From: JAYRWN01 sp041917975
Lineage (GTDB): Bacteria; Bacteroidota; Bacteroidia; Chitinophagales; Saprospiraceae
DNA: 29,090 nucleotides
NCBI GenBank assembly: GCA_041917975.1
Contig: JAYRWN010000227.1
Span: 1 to 29,090, forward strand
Direction: 5' to 3'
Shown here: piece after piece, positions 1 through 9,010 of the stretch
Numbering within the stretch: position 1 is the first letter of the stretch
Layout: each line of letters starts with the position of its first letter
Made by a program: the position numbers and the translations under genes
Notes under the pieces: model-generated
Told to the model about the DNA's origin: nothing
The model's database searches: none
What the model saw: the letters and a program-made list of their open reading frames with translations, nothing else

Positions 1-1976
1 CTTCATGGCCGGCTTACGGTCGTACGCACAGTGAACAACGCTTCAGTCCTTTGAATGATATCAACATAAATAACGTAAATCAACTGCACTTAGACTGGTC
101 GGTGGATTTACCGGATAAAGGTGGCTTGGTTTCGACCCCCCTGGTCATCGAAGGCATAATCTATTTCACCGGAACTATGAATATCGTCAGGGCCTTAAAT
201 GCGGCAACCGGGGTAAAAATCTGGGAATATGATCCCGAAACAGGTAAAAACCTTGGATTAAGACGCATCAGCGGATGGTCTCACAGCCGGGGTATTTCCT
301 ATTATGCAGGGAAAATATTTTTAGCCACCTGGGATGGCCGCTTGATAGCCTTAAATGCCAGGAATGGTCAGCCGGTCTGGACAGTTCAGACAGTCGACAA
401 AGATAAATGGTATAATATTACCGGGGCTCCCAAGGCTTTCAAAGGCAAAGTGCTGATCGGGAATGGCGGATCGGAGGCCGGTCCGGCCCGAGGCTATGTT
501 ACTGCCTATGACGTTGAAACCGGCCAACTGGCCTGGCGCTTTTATATTGTTCCAGGCAACCCGGCTGACGGATTTGAAAATGAAGCTATGCGCATGGCAG
601 CCAAAACCTGGACTGGCGAATGGTGGAAATTTGGCGGAGGAGGCAATAGCTGGCACGGGTTTACCTATGATGCCGAGTTGGACCAACTTTACATTGGTAC
701 GGGTAACGGAGGTCCTTGGAATCGTCAGGTGCGCAGCCCAGAAGGAGGAGATAATTTATTTTTATCCTCTATTGTAGCTCTGGATCCTGATGATGGCAGC
801 TATTTATGGCACTATCAAACCACCCCGGGAGAAAGCTGGGATTACAACTCCAATATGGATATAGTCCTGGCTGACCTTACTCTTCAAGGTAAGCCGGTCA
901 AAACCATTTTGCATGCGCCTAAAAACGGTTTTTTTTATGTCATAGATCGCACGAATGGCCGACTGATATCTGCCAAACCGTTTGTGGAAACGACTTGGGC
1001 TTCACACATTGACTCCCTAACCGGTAAGCCGGTGGAAATAACAGGCAGCCGTTATGAACAGGACACCGCTTACATTACTCCTAGTCCGCACGGGGGACAT
1101 AGCTGGCATGCCATGTCATACAATCCACTAACCGGATTGGTTTATTTGCCGACCATTCATGATGCTGAAGAATTTACGGTAGAGGGCATGGATCTGGAGG
1201 CGATAAAAAACAAACCGGCCAGTGCCGGGATTGCTGTACGCTTGACTGGTAAGGCCAAAAAAACCCGGCCCTATGAAGGATCTTTACAAGCCTGGAATCC
1301 GGTAAGCCAGCAGCAAGTCTGGTCGATCCCTCAAAAAGATCTGTGGAATGCCGGAACGCTGACTACCGCCGGTCATTTGGTTTTTCAAGGGCGTGCAGAT
1401 GGCCAATTTCTGGCTTATAACGCCATCAATGGCGATAGCCTGTGGTCTTTTAATGCCGGTTTGGGCATCTCAGCTCCGCCTATTACTTATAAAATAGGTG
1501 GAACACAATACCTGGCCTTGCTGGTTGGTTGGGGTGGTGCTTATGCCGGAGTGGGAGAAAAAAACCTGGGTTGGGATTATGGGTATCATCAAAGACGCCT
1601 TCTGGTTTTTTCATTGACCGGACGGCAGGTTTCTCCCCCAATCAAACCTCCACACTTCCCAACACCCATTGACCATCCTGAGCTGACTGTAAATCCAAAA
1701 TTAGCTTCTTTAGGGGCAGGAATTTATTGGAAATGTGGCGGATGTCACGGAGCCAAAGCCGTGGCTAAAGGGATGGCCCCTGATCTCAGGGCTTCACCGC
1801 TTACCCTGGACACCCTGACCTTTCGATTGGTGGTAAAAGAGGGCCTAAAATTAGCCGGAGGTATGCCGGCTTATCCGGACTTAACTGACGAACAAGTCTT
1901 GGGTATCTTCCATTATATCAGGAAAGAAGCCAGAGCCCCGGGAGCCCTGCCTAGGCAAATCACCCAGGGGCAATAA
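1..1976 (+). CDS. PQQ-dependent dehydrogenase with C-terminal cytochrome c domain (5' partial)
   Basis: Periplasmic quinohaemoprotein that would oxidise an alcohol, aldehyde or sugar with PQQ and pass electrons to its own haem c. The frame stays open to the left edge, and the residues upstream of the TTG at 51 (WPAYGRTHSEQRFSPL) match the family N-terminus, so the true start and signal peptide lie outside the window. Visible marks are repeated beta-propeller blades with GxxxALNAxTG-type W motifs, the family block APKNGFFYVIDRTNG (about 910-957), and the catalytic-region WDYN (837-848). A CGGCH haem site lies at 1734-1748, followed by a GGMP axial-Met candidate near 1858-1868. The position two after the catalytic Asp is Asn, not the Asp seen in lanthanide-dependent XoxF enzymes, which favours Ca2+ (inference). 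The usual adjacent cysteine pair is replaced (261-296). The rhamnose genes begin 90 bp downstream; the substrate is unknown. Confidence 0.9.
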   Translation, partial: SWPAYGRTHSEQRFSPLNDININNVNQLHLDWSVDLPDKGGLVSTPLVIEGIIYFTGTMNIVRALNAATGVKIWEYDPETGKNLGLRRISGWSHSRGISYYAGKIFLATWDGRLIALNARNGQPVWTVQTVDKDKWYNITGAPKAFKGKVLIGNGGSEAGPARGYVTAYDVETGQLAWRFYIVPGNPADGFENEAMRMAAKTWTGEWWKFGGGGNSWHGFTYDAELDQLYIGTGNGGPWNRQVRSPEGGDNLFLSSIVALDPDDGSYLWHYQTTPGESWDYNSNMDIVLADLTLQGKPVKTILHAPKNGFFYVIDRTNGRLISAKPFVETTWASHIDSLTGKPVEITGSRYEQDTAYITPSPHGGHSWHAMSYNPLTGLVYLPTIHDAEEFTVEGMDLEAIKNKPASAGIAVRLTGKAKKTRPYEGSLQAWNPVSQQQVWSIPQKDLWNAGTLTTAGHLVFQGRADGQFLAYNAINGDSLWSFNAGLGISAPPITYKIGGTQYLALLVGWGGAYAGVGEKNLGWDYGYHQRRLLVFSLTGRQVSPPIKPPHFPTPIDHPELTVNPKLASLGAGIYWKCGGCHGAKAVAKGMAPDLRASPLTLDTLTFRLVVKEGLKLAGGMPAYPDLTDEQVLGIFHYIRKEARAPGALPRQITQGQ

Positions 1977-2066
1977 ATTAATTAAAAGAATATACCAAAA
2001 ACTCAAAAAACATAAGATTTTAATGCACATTTGGAACCTGTTAACGAATAACATTTTCGATTCGCA

Positions 2067-4154
2067 ATGAAATATAATTACGTCGATTATTTGTGGGATG
2101 ATCAAAAAGCGGACACCATTAAAGAAGATGAAATTGCACTCTTTTTGTATCGTTCCAATATCCTTGGCGCTGATTTGAGGATCACTAATTTCGGTGGCGG
2201 CAATACCTCCGTTAAAACTGTGGAAAAAGATCCTTTGACCGGGGAAAACGTGGAGGTCATGTGGGTGAAAGGATCGGGCGGAGACATTGGCACATTAAAC
2301 CGTAAGGGAATTGCCGGACTGTACACGTCACGTTTACGGGCCTTAAAGAGCCGGTATCGTGGCCTGGCTCATGAAGACGAAATGGTCGCTTTATTCCAAC
2401 ATTGCCTTTATGACCTGGATAGTGCGGCGCCCTCTATTGATACGCCACTCCACGGTTTACTGCCTTACAAGCACATTGACCATCTGCATCCCGACGCCCT
2501 CATCGCTGTGGCCGCGGCACAAAACAGCGAAAAAATAACCCATGACATCTGGGGAGATAACATGGGTTGGGTTCCCTGGCAACGCCCGGGATTTGACTTG
2601 GGGCTGCAATTAGAAAAGTGTGTGCAGGAAAACCCCAAATTACGGGGGATAGTTCTAGGAGGTCATGGCGTCTTTACGTGGGCTGATACCTCTAAAGCTT
2701 GTTACCTTAACAGCCTGGAAGTCATCGAACAAGCCTCCGCTTATATCGCCGAAAAACAACGAGGAAAAAAGGTTTTTGGTGGCTTGAAAATAGAAAGTCT
2801 GGACCCCGGTTCCAGATTTGAGCAAGCGGCCACTCTGGCACCTATTTTGCGCGGTTTATGCTCTCAAAAACAGCGTATGATTGGCCATTTTACGGATGAT
2901 GAACGGGTTCTCGAATTTGTAAATAGTCAGGATTTAGTCAAACTTGCGCCATTAGGTACCTCATGCCCTGATCATTTTTTAAGAACCAAAATACAACCTC
3001 TGGTGCTATCGCTAAGCCCGGATGAAAACTTGAGCGATGCCAACACCATCAAACAAAAAATCCAACCTTTGTTTGAGCAATACCGTGCTGAATATACTGC
3101 CTATTATGAGCAGTGCAAGCATCCTAATTCTCCGGCTATGCGAGATCCTAATCCTGTGGTCATTTTATACCCCGGAGTAGGCATGTTTACGTTTGCCAAG
3201 GATAAACAAACCGCCCGCGTAGCTGCAGAATTTTACATCAATGCGATTAATGTCATGCGCGGCGCTGAAGCCTTATCAACCTACACATCATTACCTCGCC
3301 AGGAAGCATTTAATATCGAATATTGGCTGCTGGAAGAAGCCAAACTCCAACATATGCCAAAAGAAAAACCTCTTTCCCGTCGGGTCGCCCTGATTTCAGG
3401 CAGTGGTGGAGGGATAGGCAAGGCCATCGCGGACAAACTGGCTGCGGAAGGTGCATGCGTCGTGCTGAGTGACATTGTCGAGGAAAGAGTGAAAGAAGCC
3501 GTGTCTACGTTCAAAAAAGATGTTGCTACTTATACGACTGGAGATATAAGCATCGAAAGCGCGGTACAAACCATGTTCAAAAAAGCCTGTGCAGAATTTG
3601 GGGGCGTGGATATTGTTGTACACAGCGCTGGGCTGGCTATTTCCAAACCCTTAGAGGAAACCTCACTAGAGGATTGGGATGTGCTACAAAATGTGCTGGT
3701 CAAAGGACAGTTTCTATTGGCCAAATCCGCTGCTGAGGTGATGCGCAAACAAAATTTTGGTGGTGATATCATTAGCATCGCCAGCAAAAATGGACTCTTT
3801 GCCGGCCCGAATAACGCTGGTTATGGTACGGCCAAAGCAGCTCAACAGCATATGGCCAGATTATTATCCGCTGAACTCGCCAAGGATCAAATCAGAGTAA
3901 ATATCGTTAATCCGGACGGGGTCATCGTCGGGAGCAAGATTTGGGAAGGCGCCTGGGCCGAAGGCCGGGCCAAAGCTTATGGGATAACTGTAGAAGAACT
4001 ACCGGCTTATTATGCTAAACGCAATATGCTTAATAAAATCATACTTCCGGAAGATATAGCTAATGCGGTATTTGCGTTTGTCGCCATATTAGATAAGTGT
4101 ACCGGTAATACGCTTAATGTGGATGGAGGAATAGCTGCTGCATTCGTCCGCTAA
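2067..4154 (+). CDS. rhaEW: Bifunctional rhamnulose-1-phosphate aldolase / L-lactaldehyde dehydrogenase
   Basis: Cytoplasmic fused enzyme of 695 residues. The N-terminal class II aldolase domain (about 20-420) would cleave L-rhamnulose-1-phosphate to dihydroxyacetone phosphate and L-lactaldehyde. The C-terminal short-chain dehydrogenase (about 438-695) would oxidise lactaldehyde to lactate. Zinc-binding His candidates are H139 and H141 in the HIDHLHPDA block and H200 in GGHG. The SDR part has a Rossmann loop SGSGGGIG (444-451), a SAG motif (520-522), and the catalytic set S573, Y586, K590 (YGTAK). Length and domain order fit the known RhaE-RhaW fusion (TIGR02632 type). It is followed by the isomerase 57 bp downstream and then the kinase, making a three-gene catabolic set. 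The ATG at 2067 gives a normal aldolase N-terminus. No strong ribosome binding site is visible, as is common in Bacteroidota. Confidence 0.95.
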   Translation: MKYNYVDYLWDDQKADTIKEDEIALFLYRSNILGADLRITNFGGGNTSVKTVEKDPLTGENVEVMWVKGSGGDIGTLNRKGIAGLYTSRLRALKSRYRGLAHEDEMVALFQHCLYDLDSAAPSIDTPLHGLLPYKHIDHLHPDALIAVAAAQNSEKITHDIWGDNMGWVPWQRPGFDLGLQLEKCVQENPKLRGIVLGGHGVFTWADTSKACYLNSLEVIEQASAYIAEKQRGKKVFGGLKIESLDPGSRFEQAATLAPILRGLCSQKQRMIGHFTDDERVLEFVNSQDLVKLAPLGTSCPDHFLRTKIQPLVLSLSPDENLSDANTIKQKIQPLFEQYRAEYTAYYEQCKHPNSPAMRDPNPVVILYPGVGMFTFAKDKQTARVAAEFYINAINVMRGAEALSTYTSLPRQEAFNIEYWLLEEAKLQHMPKEKPLSRRVALISGSGGGIGKAIADKLAAEGACVVLSDIVEERVKEAVSTFKKDVATYTTGDISIESAVQTMFKKACAEFGGVDIVVHSAGLAISKPLEETSLEDWDVLQNVLVKGQFLLAKSAAEVMRKQNFGGDIISIASKNGLFAGPNNAGYGTAKAAQQHMARLLSAELAKDQIRVNIVNPDGVIVGSKIWEGAWAEGRAKAYGITVEELPAYYAKRNMLNKIILPEDIANAVFAFVAILDKCTGNTLNVDGGIAAAFVR

Positions 4155-4211
4155 ACGTCATGAGCTAATGTATATTAATCACTTCGTCATGTTATCGCAA
4201 CCATTTTAACC

Positions 4212-5495
4212 ATGAAAATCACCTCTTCCACTCTGGAAAAAATAAATACGCCCTGGATCAAAGATCACCAGGAAAGTCTGAAGTTTCTTGCCTCTCAATT
4301 GGATAAAAAAGGCCTGGATACCAATGAGATTCTTCAGGACATCCAACGATTACAAGTGGCCATACCCAGTTGGGCCCTCGGTGCGGGAGGAACGAGATTT
4401 GGAAGGTTTTCCACCGGGGGCGAACCGGCTAATCTTTATCAAAAGATAGCAGATATACACACTATTCATCAATTGACCCAAGCTTCTGAAGCCATTTCCT
4501 TACACATTCCCTGGGATATTCCGGATGATCCTGCTGCGATCAGCCAATATGCCCGGGAACACAATATTTTATTTGATGCGGTTAATTCTAACACATTTCA
4601 AGACCAGCCGGGTCAACTCTTGAGTTATAAATTTGGATCGTTGTGTCACACCGACAGTCATGTGCGTGAACAAGCCATCACTCACAATATCGAGGTTATC
4701 CGGCACGGCATTTCATTAGGTTCCAAAAGTATTACGGTATGGCTGGCTGATGGGTCAGCTTTTCCAGGCCAACTGAATTTTCGCCAAGCTCTGGAACGAA
4801 CCCTGGACAGCCTCCAACAAATCTATCAACATCTACCGGCCGATTGGAAAATGTTCATTGAATATAAACCCTACGAACCTAATTTTTATAGTACGGTCAT
4901 TCAGGATTGGGGCACCAGTTTTTTATTAGCACAACACTGCGGACCTCAGGCTTATAGCCTGGTGGATTTGGGGCACCACTTGCCGAATACCAATATAGAA
5001 CAAATTGTAGCGACGCTGATGTGGCAAGGTAAACTGGGTGGATTTCATTTTAACGACAGCAAGTATGGGGATGACGATCTGACTGTAGGAAGCATTAAAC
5101 CTTACCAGCTTTTCCTCATTTTTAATGAATTGGTGTACGTCTTAAAAAATAACCGGGCTCAGAATCCTCTACCCGCATGGATGATCGATGCGAGCCACAA
5201 CCTTAAGGATCCGTTAGAAGATTTAATGCAAAGCCTGGAAGCCATCCGGATCGCTTATGCACAGGCCTTAATTATTAACCAAGAAGACTTGGAGGATGCC
5301 CGGGAGAATAATGATGTGACCAGAGCTCAGGACATCTTACAAGATGCTTACCGCACGGATGTCCGTCCAATAATCCGCGAAGCCAGATTGCGGGCCGGAG
5401 GCGCAGCAGATCCCATTGCCGCCTACAGGGCTATGAATATCCGCGCACAATTAATAGCTGAGCGGGGTCAGTCCGCTAAAGCAACCGGATTATAA
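4212..5495 (+). CDS. rhaI: L-rhamnose isomerase (RhaI type)
   Basis: Cytoplasmic TIM-barrel aldose-ketose isomerase that converts L-rhamnose to L-rhamnulose. At 427 residues it matches the rhizobial/Pseudomonas stutzeri-type enzyme rather than E. coli RhaA. Metal-site residues are all present: E217 (FIEYKP), D252 and H255 (VDLGHH), H279 (GFHFND), D287 and D289 (YGDDDLT) and D326 (MIDASHN). Their spacing agrees with the two-metal centre known for the P. stutzeri enzyme. A conserved SNTFQDQP stretch lies at 126-133. The kinase start follows its stop by 8 bp, so the two are almost certainly cotranscribed, and the aldolase fusion precedes it by 57 bp. P. stutzeri-type isomerases act on several rare sugars, but the neighbours argue for rhamnose here. 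Confidence 0.95.
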   Translation: MKITSSTLEKINTPWIKDHQESLKFLASQLDKKGLDTNEILQDIQRLQVAIPSWALGAGGTRFGRFSTGGEPANLYQKIADIHTIHQLTQASEAISLHIPWDIPDDPAAISQYAREHNILFDAVNSNTFQDQPGQLLSYKFGSLCHTDSHVREQAITHNIEVIRHGISLGSKSITVWLADGSAFPGQLNFRQALERTLDSLQQIYQHLPADWKMFIEYKPYEPNFYSTVIQDWGTSFLLAQHCGPQAYSLVDLGHHLPNTNIEQIVATLMWQGKLGGFHFNDSKYGDDDLTVGSIKPYQLFLIFNELVYVLKNNRAQNPLPAWMIDASHNLKDPLEDLMQSLEAIRIAYAQALIINQEDLEDARENNDVTRAQDILQDAYRTDVRPIIREARLRAGGAADPIAAYRAMNIRAQLIAERGQSAKATGL

Positions 5496-5503
5496 TCCTG
5501 ATC

Positions 5504-6868
5504 ATGAAGGTCATCGCTGTGTTTGACATAGGTAAAACCAATAAAAAACTATACCTGTTTAATGAAGCTTTCCAGGTGGTTTATTCCACCCAGGAACGGT
5601 GGCCGGAAATAGAAGACGATGATGGATTCCCCAGCGATAATCTGGCCCGGGTAACCCAGTGGATGCGCGAATGCATTTCCACGATACTTAATGATGATAA
5701 GTATATATTATCGGGTGTTAATTTTTCAGCTTATGGGGCAAGTTTGGTGCATACCGATGAGCAAGGGGAATTAGTTAGTCCCTTTTATAATTATCTAAAA
5801 CCACTGCCAGCTGAAGTCCAGGAAAATTTTTTTCAGCAGTATGGACCACCTGCTGTTTTCTGTCGTGATACGGCTTCACCGGCATTGGGCCTGTTGAATT
5901 CCGGCCTGCAGTTGTATTTTCTAAAGTACGTCAAGCCTCAGGTGTTCCAGCGAATAAAATATTCGTTGCATTTACCCCAATATTTGAGTTCTATTTTTTC
6001 TGGAAATCGGGTTAGCGATTTTACCAGTCTGGGTTGTCATACCACCATGTGGCACTTTAAGCATCATCAGTATCATCGCTGGATCGCAGAGGAAAATATT
6101 ACCCCTTTATTGGCGCCTTTGGCTGATACAGTATGGGTCCCATCCCCTCTCGAAGCACCAAAAGAATTTAAAGTAGGCATTGGCATCCATGATAGTTCTG
6201 CGGCTTTGCTCCCTTACCTGATGTCCCGTCAGAAACCCTTTGTTTTACTGAGTACAGGGACCTGGAGTATAGCACTTAATCCATACAGTAAAAATGAACT
6301 TACCGAAACGGATTTGCAGCATGATGTACTGAATTTCCTTCGCCCGGATGGGCTGCCGGTACGTGTTTCCCGGTTATTTCTAGGTCATATCCATGAGATA
6401 ATGTCAACCAAAATAGCCGCCTATTTTCAAATGGATCCCCAAGAATTAAGAACTATAAACTTCAATTCGGAATTATTTAATAGTATTAAAACCAACCATC
6501 AAAATTTATTTCCCCTTCCTCATCTTCCCTACCTTCGATTACAGCCGACAGAAATAATCTGGTCGGCATTCCCATCACCGGAACACGCCTATCATCAGTT
6601 GATCTGGGAGCTGGTGCAGGAACAAGTATCCGCTTTATGGCGGGCCGCTGGCTCTACCCGGATTGAAGAAGTGTTTTTAGATGGCGGTTTTACTGATAAT
6701 CATCTTTTTAAAGGGTTATTAGCCAAAACACTGGATCCTCTCCCATTGTGGAGCGCTAATCTGGCCGCAGGCTCAGCATTGGGTGCGGCAATGGTTATCA
6801 GCGACACATCCTTGCCCTCGGATTATTTGCATCATCAAGGCGTATACAGAGTCACCCCCTTTCGGTAA
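5504..6868 (+). CDS. FGGY-family sugar kinase, probable L-rhamnulose kinase
   Basis: ATP-dependent carbohydrate kinase of 454 residues with the FGGY two-lobe fold. The N-terminal nucleotide-phosphate motif is DIGKTNKKLYLF (residues 8-19). A second block, VGIGIHDSSAALLPY, contains the catalytic-base Asp candidate, and an adenosine-loop LSTGTWSIALNP follows. A GGF-D segment near residue 395 closes the second lobe. It starts 8 bp after the isomerase stop, and the aldolase of the same cluster needs rhamnulose-1-phosphate, so the expected reaction is L-rhamnulose phosphorylation. That assignment rests on context: the sequence is shorter than, and not obviously orthologous to, E. coli RhaB, and L-fuculose or xylulose kinase activity cannot be excluded by eye. 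Confidence 0.88.
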   Translation: MKVIAVFDIGKTNKKLYLFNEAFQVVYSTQERWPEIEDDDGFPSDNLARVTQWMRECISTILNDDKYILSGVNFSAYGASLVHTDEQGELVSPFYNYLKPLPAEVQENFFQQYGPPAVFCRDTASPALGLLNSGLQLYFLKYVKPQVFQRIKYSLHLPQYLSSIFSGNRVSDFTSLGCHTTMWHFKHHQYHRWIAEENITPLLAPLADTVWVPSPLEAPKEFKVGIGIHDSSAALLPYLMSRQKPFVLLSTGTWSIALNPYSKNELTETDLQHDVLNFLRPDGLPVRVSRLFLGHIHEIMSTKIAAYFQMDPQELRTINFNSELFNSIKTNHQNLFPLPHLPYLRLQPTEIIWSAFPSPEHAYHQLIWELVQEQVSALWRAAGSTRIEEVFLDGGFTDNHLFKGLLAKTLDPLPLWSANLAAGSALGAAMVISDTSLPSDYLHHQGVYRVTPFR

Positions 6869-7096
6869 TTTGCACGTCAGTTCATAATAATATCCCTGCA
6901 TCTTTCAGACCAATTAAAATTAATTAATAAAAGGTCAACAAAAATATTCTGCAAAAATTGTCAAGCTGTTAATAATATGACACTAGTCGTTTTAACTAAA
7001 ATACTCAAAATATTATGAAGGGATTAAATCTTCGTGCCAAATTTTTATAATAATAAAAGCTAAAAAGAAGTATTTTGCTAAAAATAACCAAACCAA

Positions 7097-8503
7097 ATGT
7101 TTGAAAAACTTGGGGCCCGGTTGGAGCAGGTACAAGAGTATGAAAAGTCTCTGGTACCAGACCATCGTTTAAAAGGCTGGTGGAGTTTTCTGGGTATGTA
7201 CGCCGGTGAACATACTGCCGGCACCGAATTTGTCATTGGGCCTTTATTTGTCGCCCATGGCGTTAGTGCCGGAGCACTGGTCACTGGACTATTGGCGGGA
7301 AATTTATTAGCCATGTTGAGTTGGGCCTTTCTTTGCGCTCCCATAGCCGTTAAAGAACGAATAACATTATATTACAAATTGGAAAAAATATGCGGGAAAA
7401 ATTTGACCACCCTTTATAACCTGGTCAATGCGCTGATGTTTTGTTTTCTGGCCGGTTCGATGATCGCTGTATCGGCTACCGCCCTGGGCATTCCGTTTGG
7501 TTTACCCATGGCTAACCTGACCGATTGGTTGCCCAATAATGCGTTATGGATAGTTATCGTGTTTATTGTAGGAATCATCACAACCCTGGTCGCCATGTTG
7601 GGTTACGATGTTATCGCGCGTTTTGCCGGTTATGCTGCACCCTGGATGCCCCTGGTGTTCATCGCTGCAGCCATAGCTGTACTTCCTGAACTAGGTGTAA
7701 CTTCGTTCGGTAATTTCTGGGACGTGGCCAACGAAAAAATCTGGACCGGAGTTCCCTTAAAAGATCAATCCAAGTTTACTTTTTGGCATGTCATGTTTTT
7801 CGCCTGGTTTTGTAACATGGCTATGCACATTGGTATGTCCGATCTATCTATTTTGCGTTATGCCAAAAAATGGACCGCTGGATTTGCCTCCATCGGTGGA
7901 ATGTTTGTAGGTCACTACTTCGCCTGGTTGGCTTCCGGAATTCTTTACGCTTTATTTCTGCAGATGAATCAGGGAAGTCTGGAATTTGCCCCTGGACCTA
8001 TCGCCTATTACTCCGCCGGAATTGCCGGAGCGGCCTGTGTTATTATTGCCGGATGGACCACTGCTAATCCCACCATTTACCGGGCTGGATTAGCCGTTCA
8101 GGCGGCGATGCCAAAAGCCAAAACCTGGAAAGTCACGCTTTTGGTCGGTTTGGTGACTACTCTGGCTGCGTGTTTTCCAGCCCTGGTGATGCGTCTGTTG
8201 GATTTTGTAGCCTTATACGGGCTCATGCTCATGCCGATGGGCGCGATAATCTTTATTGATGTGTGGGTATTTCCCCGTTTAGGTTTGAAAAGCAATTTGG
8301 CGGAATTAACCCATCAGACCTGGAACTGGGCTGCCGCATTAACCTGGTTTGTTACCTTAGGGGCCTGTTTAGCCCTGAATAAGCTGGTCGGTATAGAAAT
8401 ATTTTTTCTGGGATTACCCGGATGGTTTATTGCCGTAATTCTATACACCGGATTTAACTATTTTTTACAACCTAAATTATCACCTTCACCTCAAACGGAT
8501 TAG
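7097..8503 (+). CDS. NCS1-like (purine/cytosine permease family) transporter
   Basis: Integral membrane protein of 468 residues with about twelve hydrophobic segments and a short charged cytoplasmic N-terminus. The opening region (WWSFLGMYAGEHTAGTEF, about 28-45) and overall layout resemble nucleobase:cation symporter-1 permeases. It begins 228 bp after the rhamnose kinase and leads a tight operon, with the next gene 3 bp after its stop. A role in rhamnose uptake is plausible from position, since no other sugar importer is in the window, but NCS1 members usually carry nucleobases, hydantoins or vitamins, so the substrate is open. The ATG at 7097 follows an AT-rich leader. An alternative is that it carries a cofactor or substrate for the redox proteins encoded downstream. 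Confidence 0.75.
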   Translation: MFEKLGARLEQVQEYEKSLVPDHRLKGWWSFLGMYAGEHTAGTEFVIGPLFVAHGVSAGALVTGLLAGNLLAMLSWAFLCAPIAVKERITLYYKLEKICGKNLTTLYNLVNALMFCFLAGSMIAVSATALGIPFGLPMANLTDWLPNNALWIVIVFIVGIITTLVAMLGYDVIARFAGYAAPWMPLVFIAAAIAVLPELGVTSFGNFWDVANEKIWTGVPLKDQSKFTFWHVMFFAWFCNMAMHIGMSDLSILRYAKKWTAGFASIGGMFVGHYFAWLASGILYALFLQMNQGSLEFAPGPIAYYSAGIAGAACVIIAGWTTANPTIYRAGLAVQAAMPKAKTWKVTLLVGLVTTLAACFPALVMRLLDFVALYGLMLMPMGAIIFIDVWVFPRLGLKSNLAELTHQTWNWAAALTWFVTLGACLALNKLVGIEIFFLGLPGWFIAVILYTGFNYFLQPKLSPSPQTD

Positions 8504-8506
8504 ACA

Positions 8507-8680
8507 ATGAATAAGATATTGTGGCTGGTTATTTCTTTTATTGGGCTGGGATTGACTATCATTCCTGCTGTCCTCGTCTTCGGGGGACATTTGGATATGT
8601 CCACGAACAAATCGCTGATGGCTATGGGATGCCTTTTATGGTTTGCAGGGGCTCCGCAGTGGATGAAAATCAAAGAATAA
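8507..8680 (+). CDS. Small membrane protein, 57 residues
   Basis: Short gene read directly from the sequence: ATG at 8507, TAA at 8678-8680. The product has two hydrophobic segments (about residues 4-24 and 36-49) joined by a short loop, and ends in a small polar tail, QWMKIKE. It starts 3 bp after the permease stop, so the two are very likely translationally coupled. I do not recognise a named family. The position suggests a small accessory subunit of the transporter, but this is inference. Confidence 0.72.
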   Translation: MNKILWLVISFIGLGLTIIPAVLVFGGHLDMSTNKSLMAMGCLLWFAGAPQWMKIKE

Positions 8681-8694
8681 AGTAGAAGAGGAGG

Positions 8695-8889
8695 ATGATA
8701 ATTTATATTTTATATTTCTATTTGATCACCGGTTTATTTTATGCCATCTATTTTATTTTTTGGCGAATGATCCACATTGATGAAAACAGCAGGCAGACCT
8801 CTATTTTTTTTAAATTGATTATTTTGCCTGGAGTTGTTCTGTTATGGTCTTTTTTATTCGTCCGCTATAATATCAGAAACAAATTATGA
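8695..8889 (+). CDS. Small two-helix membrane protein, 64 residues
   Basis: A good purine-rich ribosome binding site (agaagaggagg) lies immediately before the ATG at 8695, unusual for this window and decisive for the start. Two hydrophobic helices (about 3-24 and 39-56) are separated by a polar hinge containing HIDENSRQT. An ILPGVVLLW stretch opens helix two, and a basic tail RYNIRNKL probably faces the cytoplasm. The stop overlaps the start of the next small gene (ATGA at 8886-8889). Its place directly ahead of the haem b/Rieske protein suggests it belongs to that membrane redox complex. No known function. Confidence 0.75.
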   Translation: MIIYILYFYLITGLFYAIYFIFWRMIHIDENSRQTSIFFKLIILPGVVLLWSFLFVRYNIRNKL

Positions 8890-8999
8890 ATATCAGGTAT
8901 CGACGTATTCATTTTATGGTATGGATCATTATTACTTGGATTCTTTGGTTATTATTCCCTTTGGCCTATTTATTGGGCAAATTATTGGTTAGCCCCTGA
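8886..8999 (+). CDS. Micro-membrane protein, 37 residues
   Basis: Start ATG at 8886 overlaps the preceding stop by 4 bp (ATGA), and TGA is at 8997-8999, 11 bp before the haem b/Rieske gene. The product has a basic N-terminus (MNIRYRRIH), one long hydrophobic helix (about 10-33) rich in Trp and Leu, and a short SP end. The positive N-terminus predicts N-in orientation. The overlap and tight spacing on both sides argue that it is a real translated gene and not chance. It may be a small assembly or stabilising subunit of the neighbouring redox protein; this is inference. Confidence 0.62.
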   Translation: MNIRYRRIHFMVWIIITWILWLLFPLAYLLGKLLVSP

Positions 9000-9010
9000 A
9001 ATTTTACCAA

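Noticed and set aside
2030..2056. Promoter-like TTTG and TAACATTT before rhaEW
   Set aside because: The second box does not match TAnnTTTG and the spacing is about 15 bp, shorter than expected.
6869..7096. 228 bp leader before the permease examined for a riboswitch or operator
   Set aside because: AT-rich with no stable stem, no recognisable riboswitch core and no clear palindrome; TATTTTG near 7073 is one base short of the -7 consensus.
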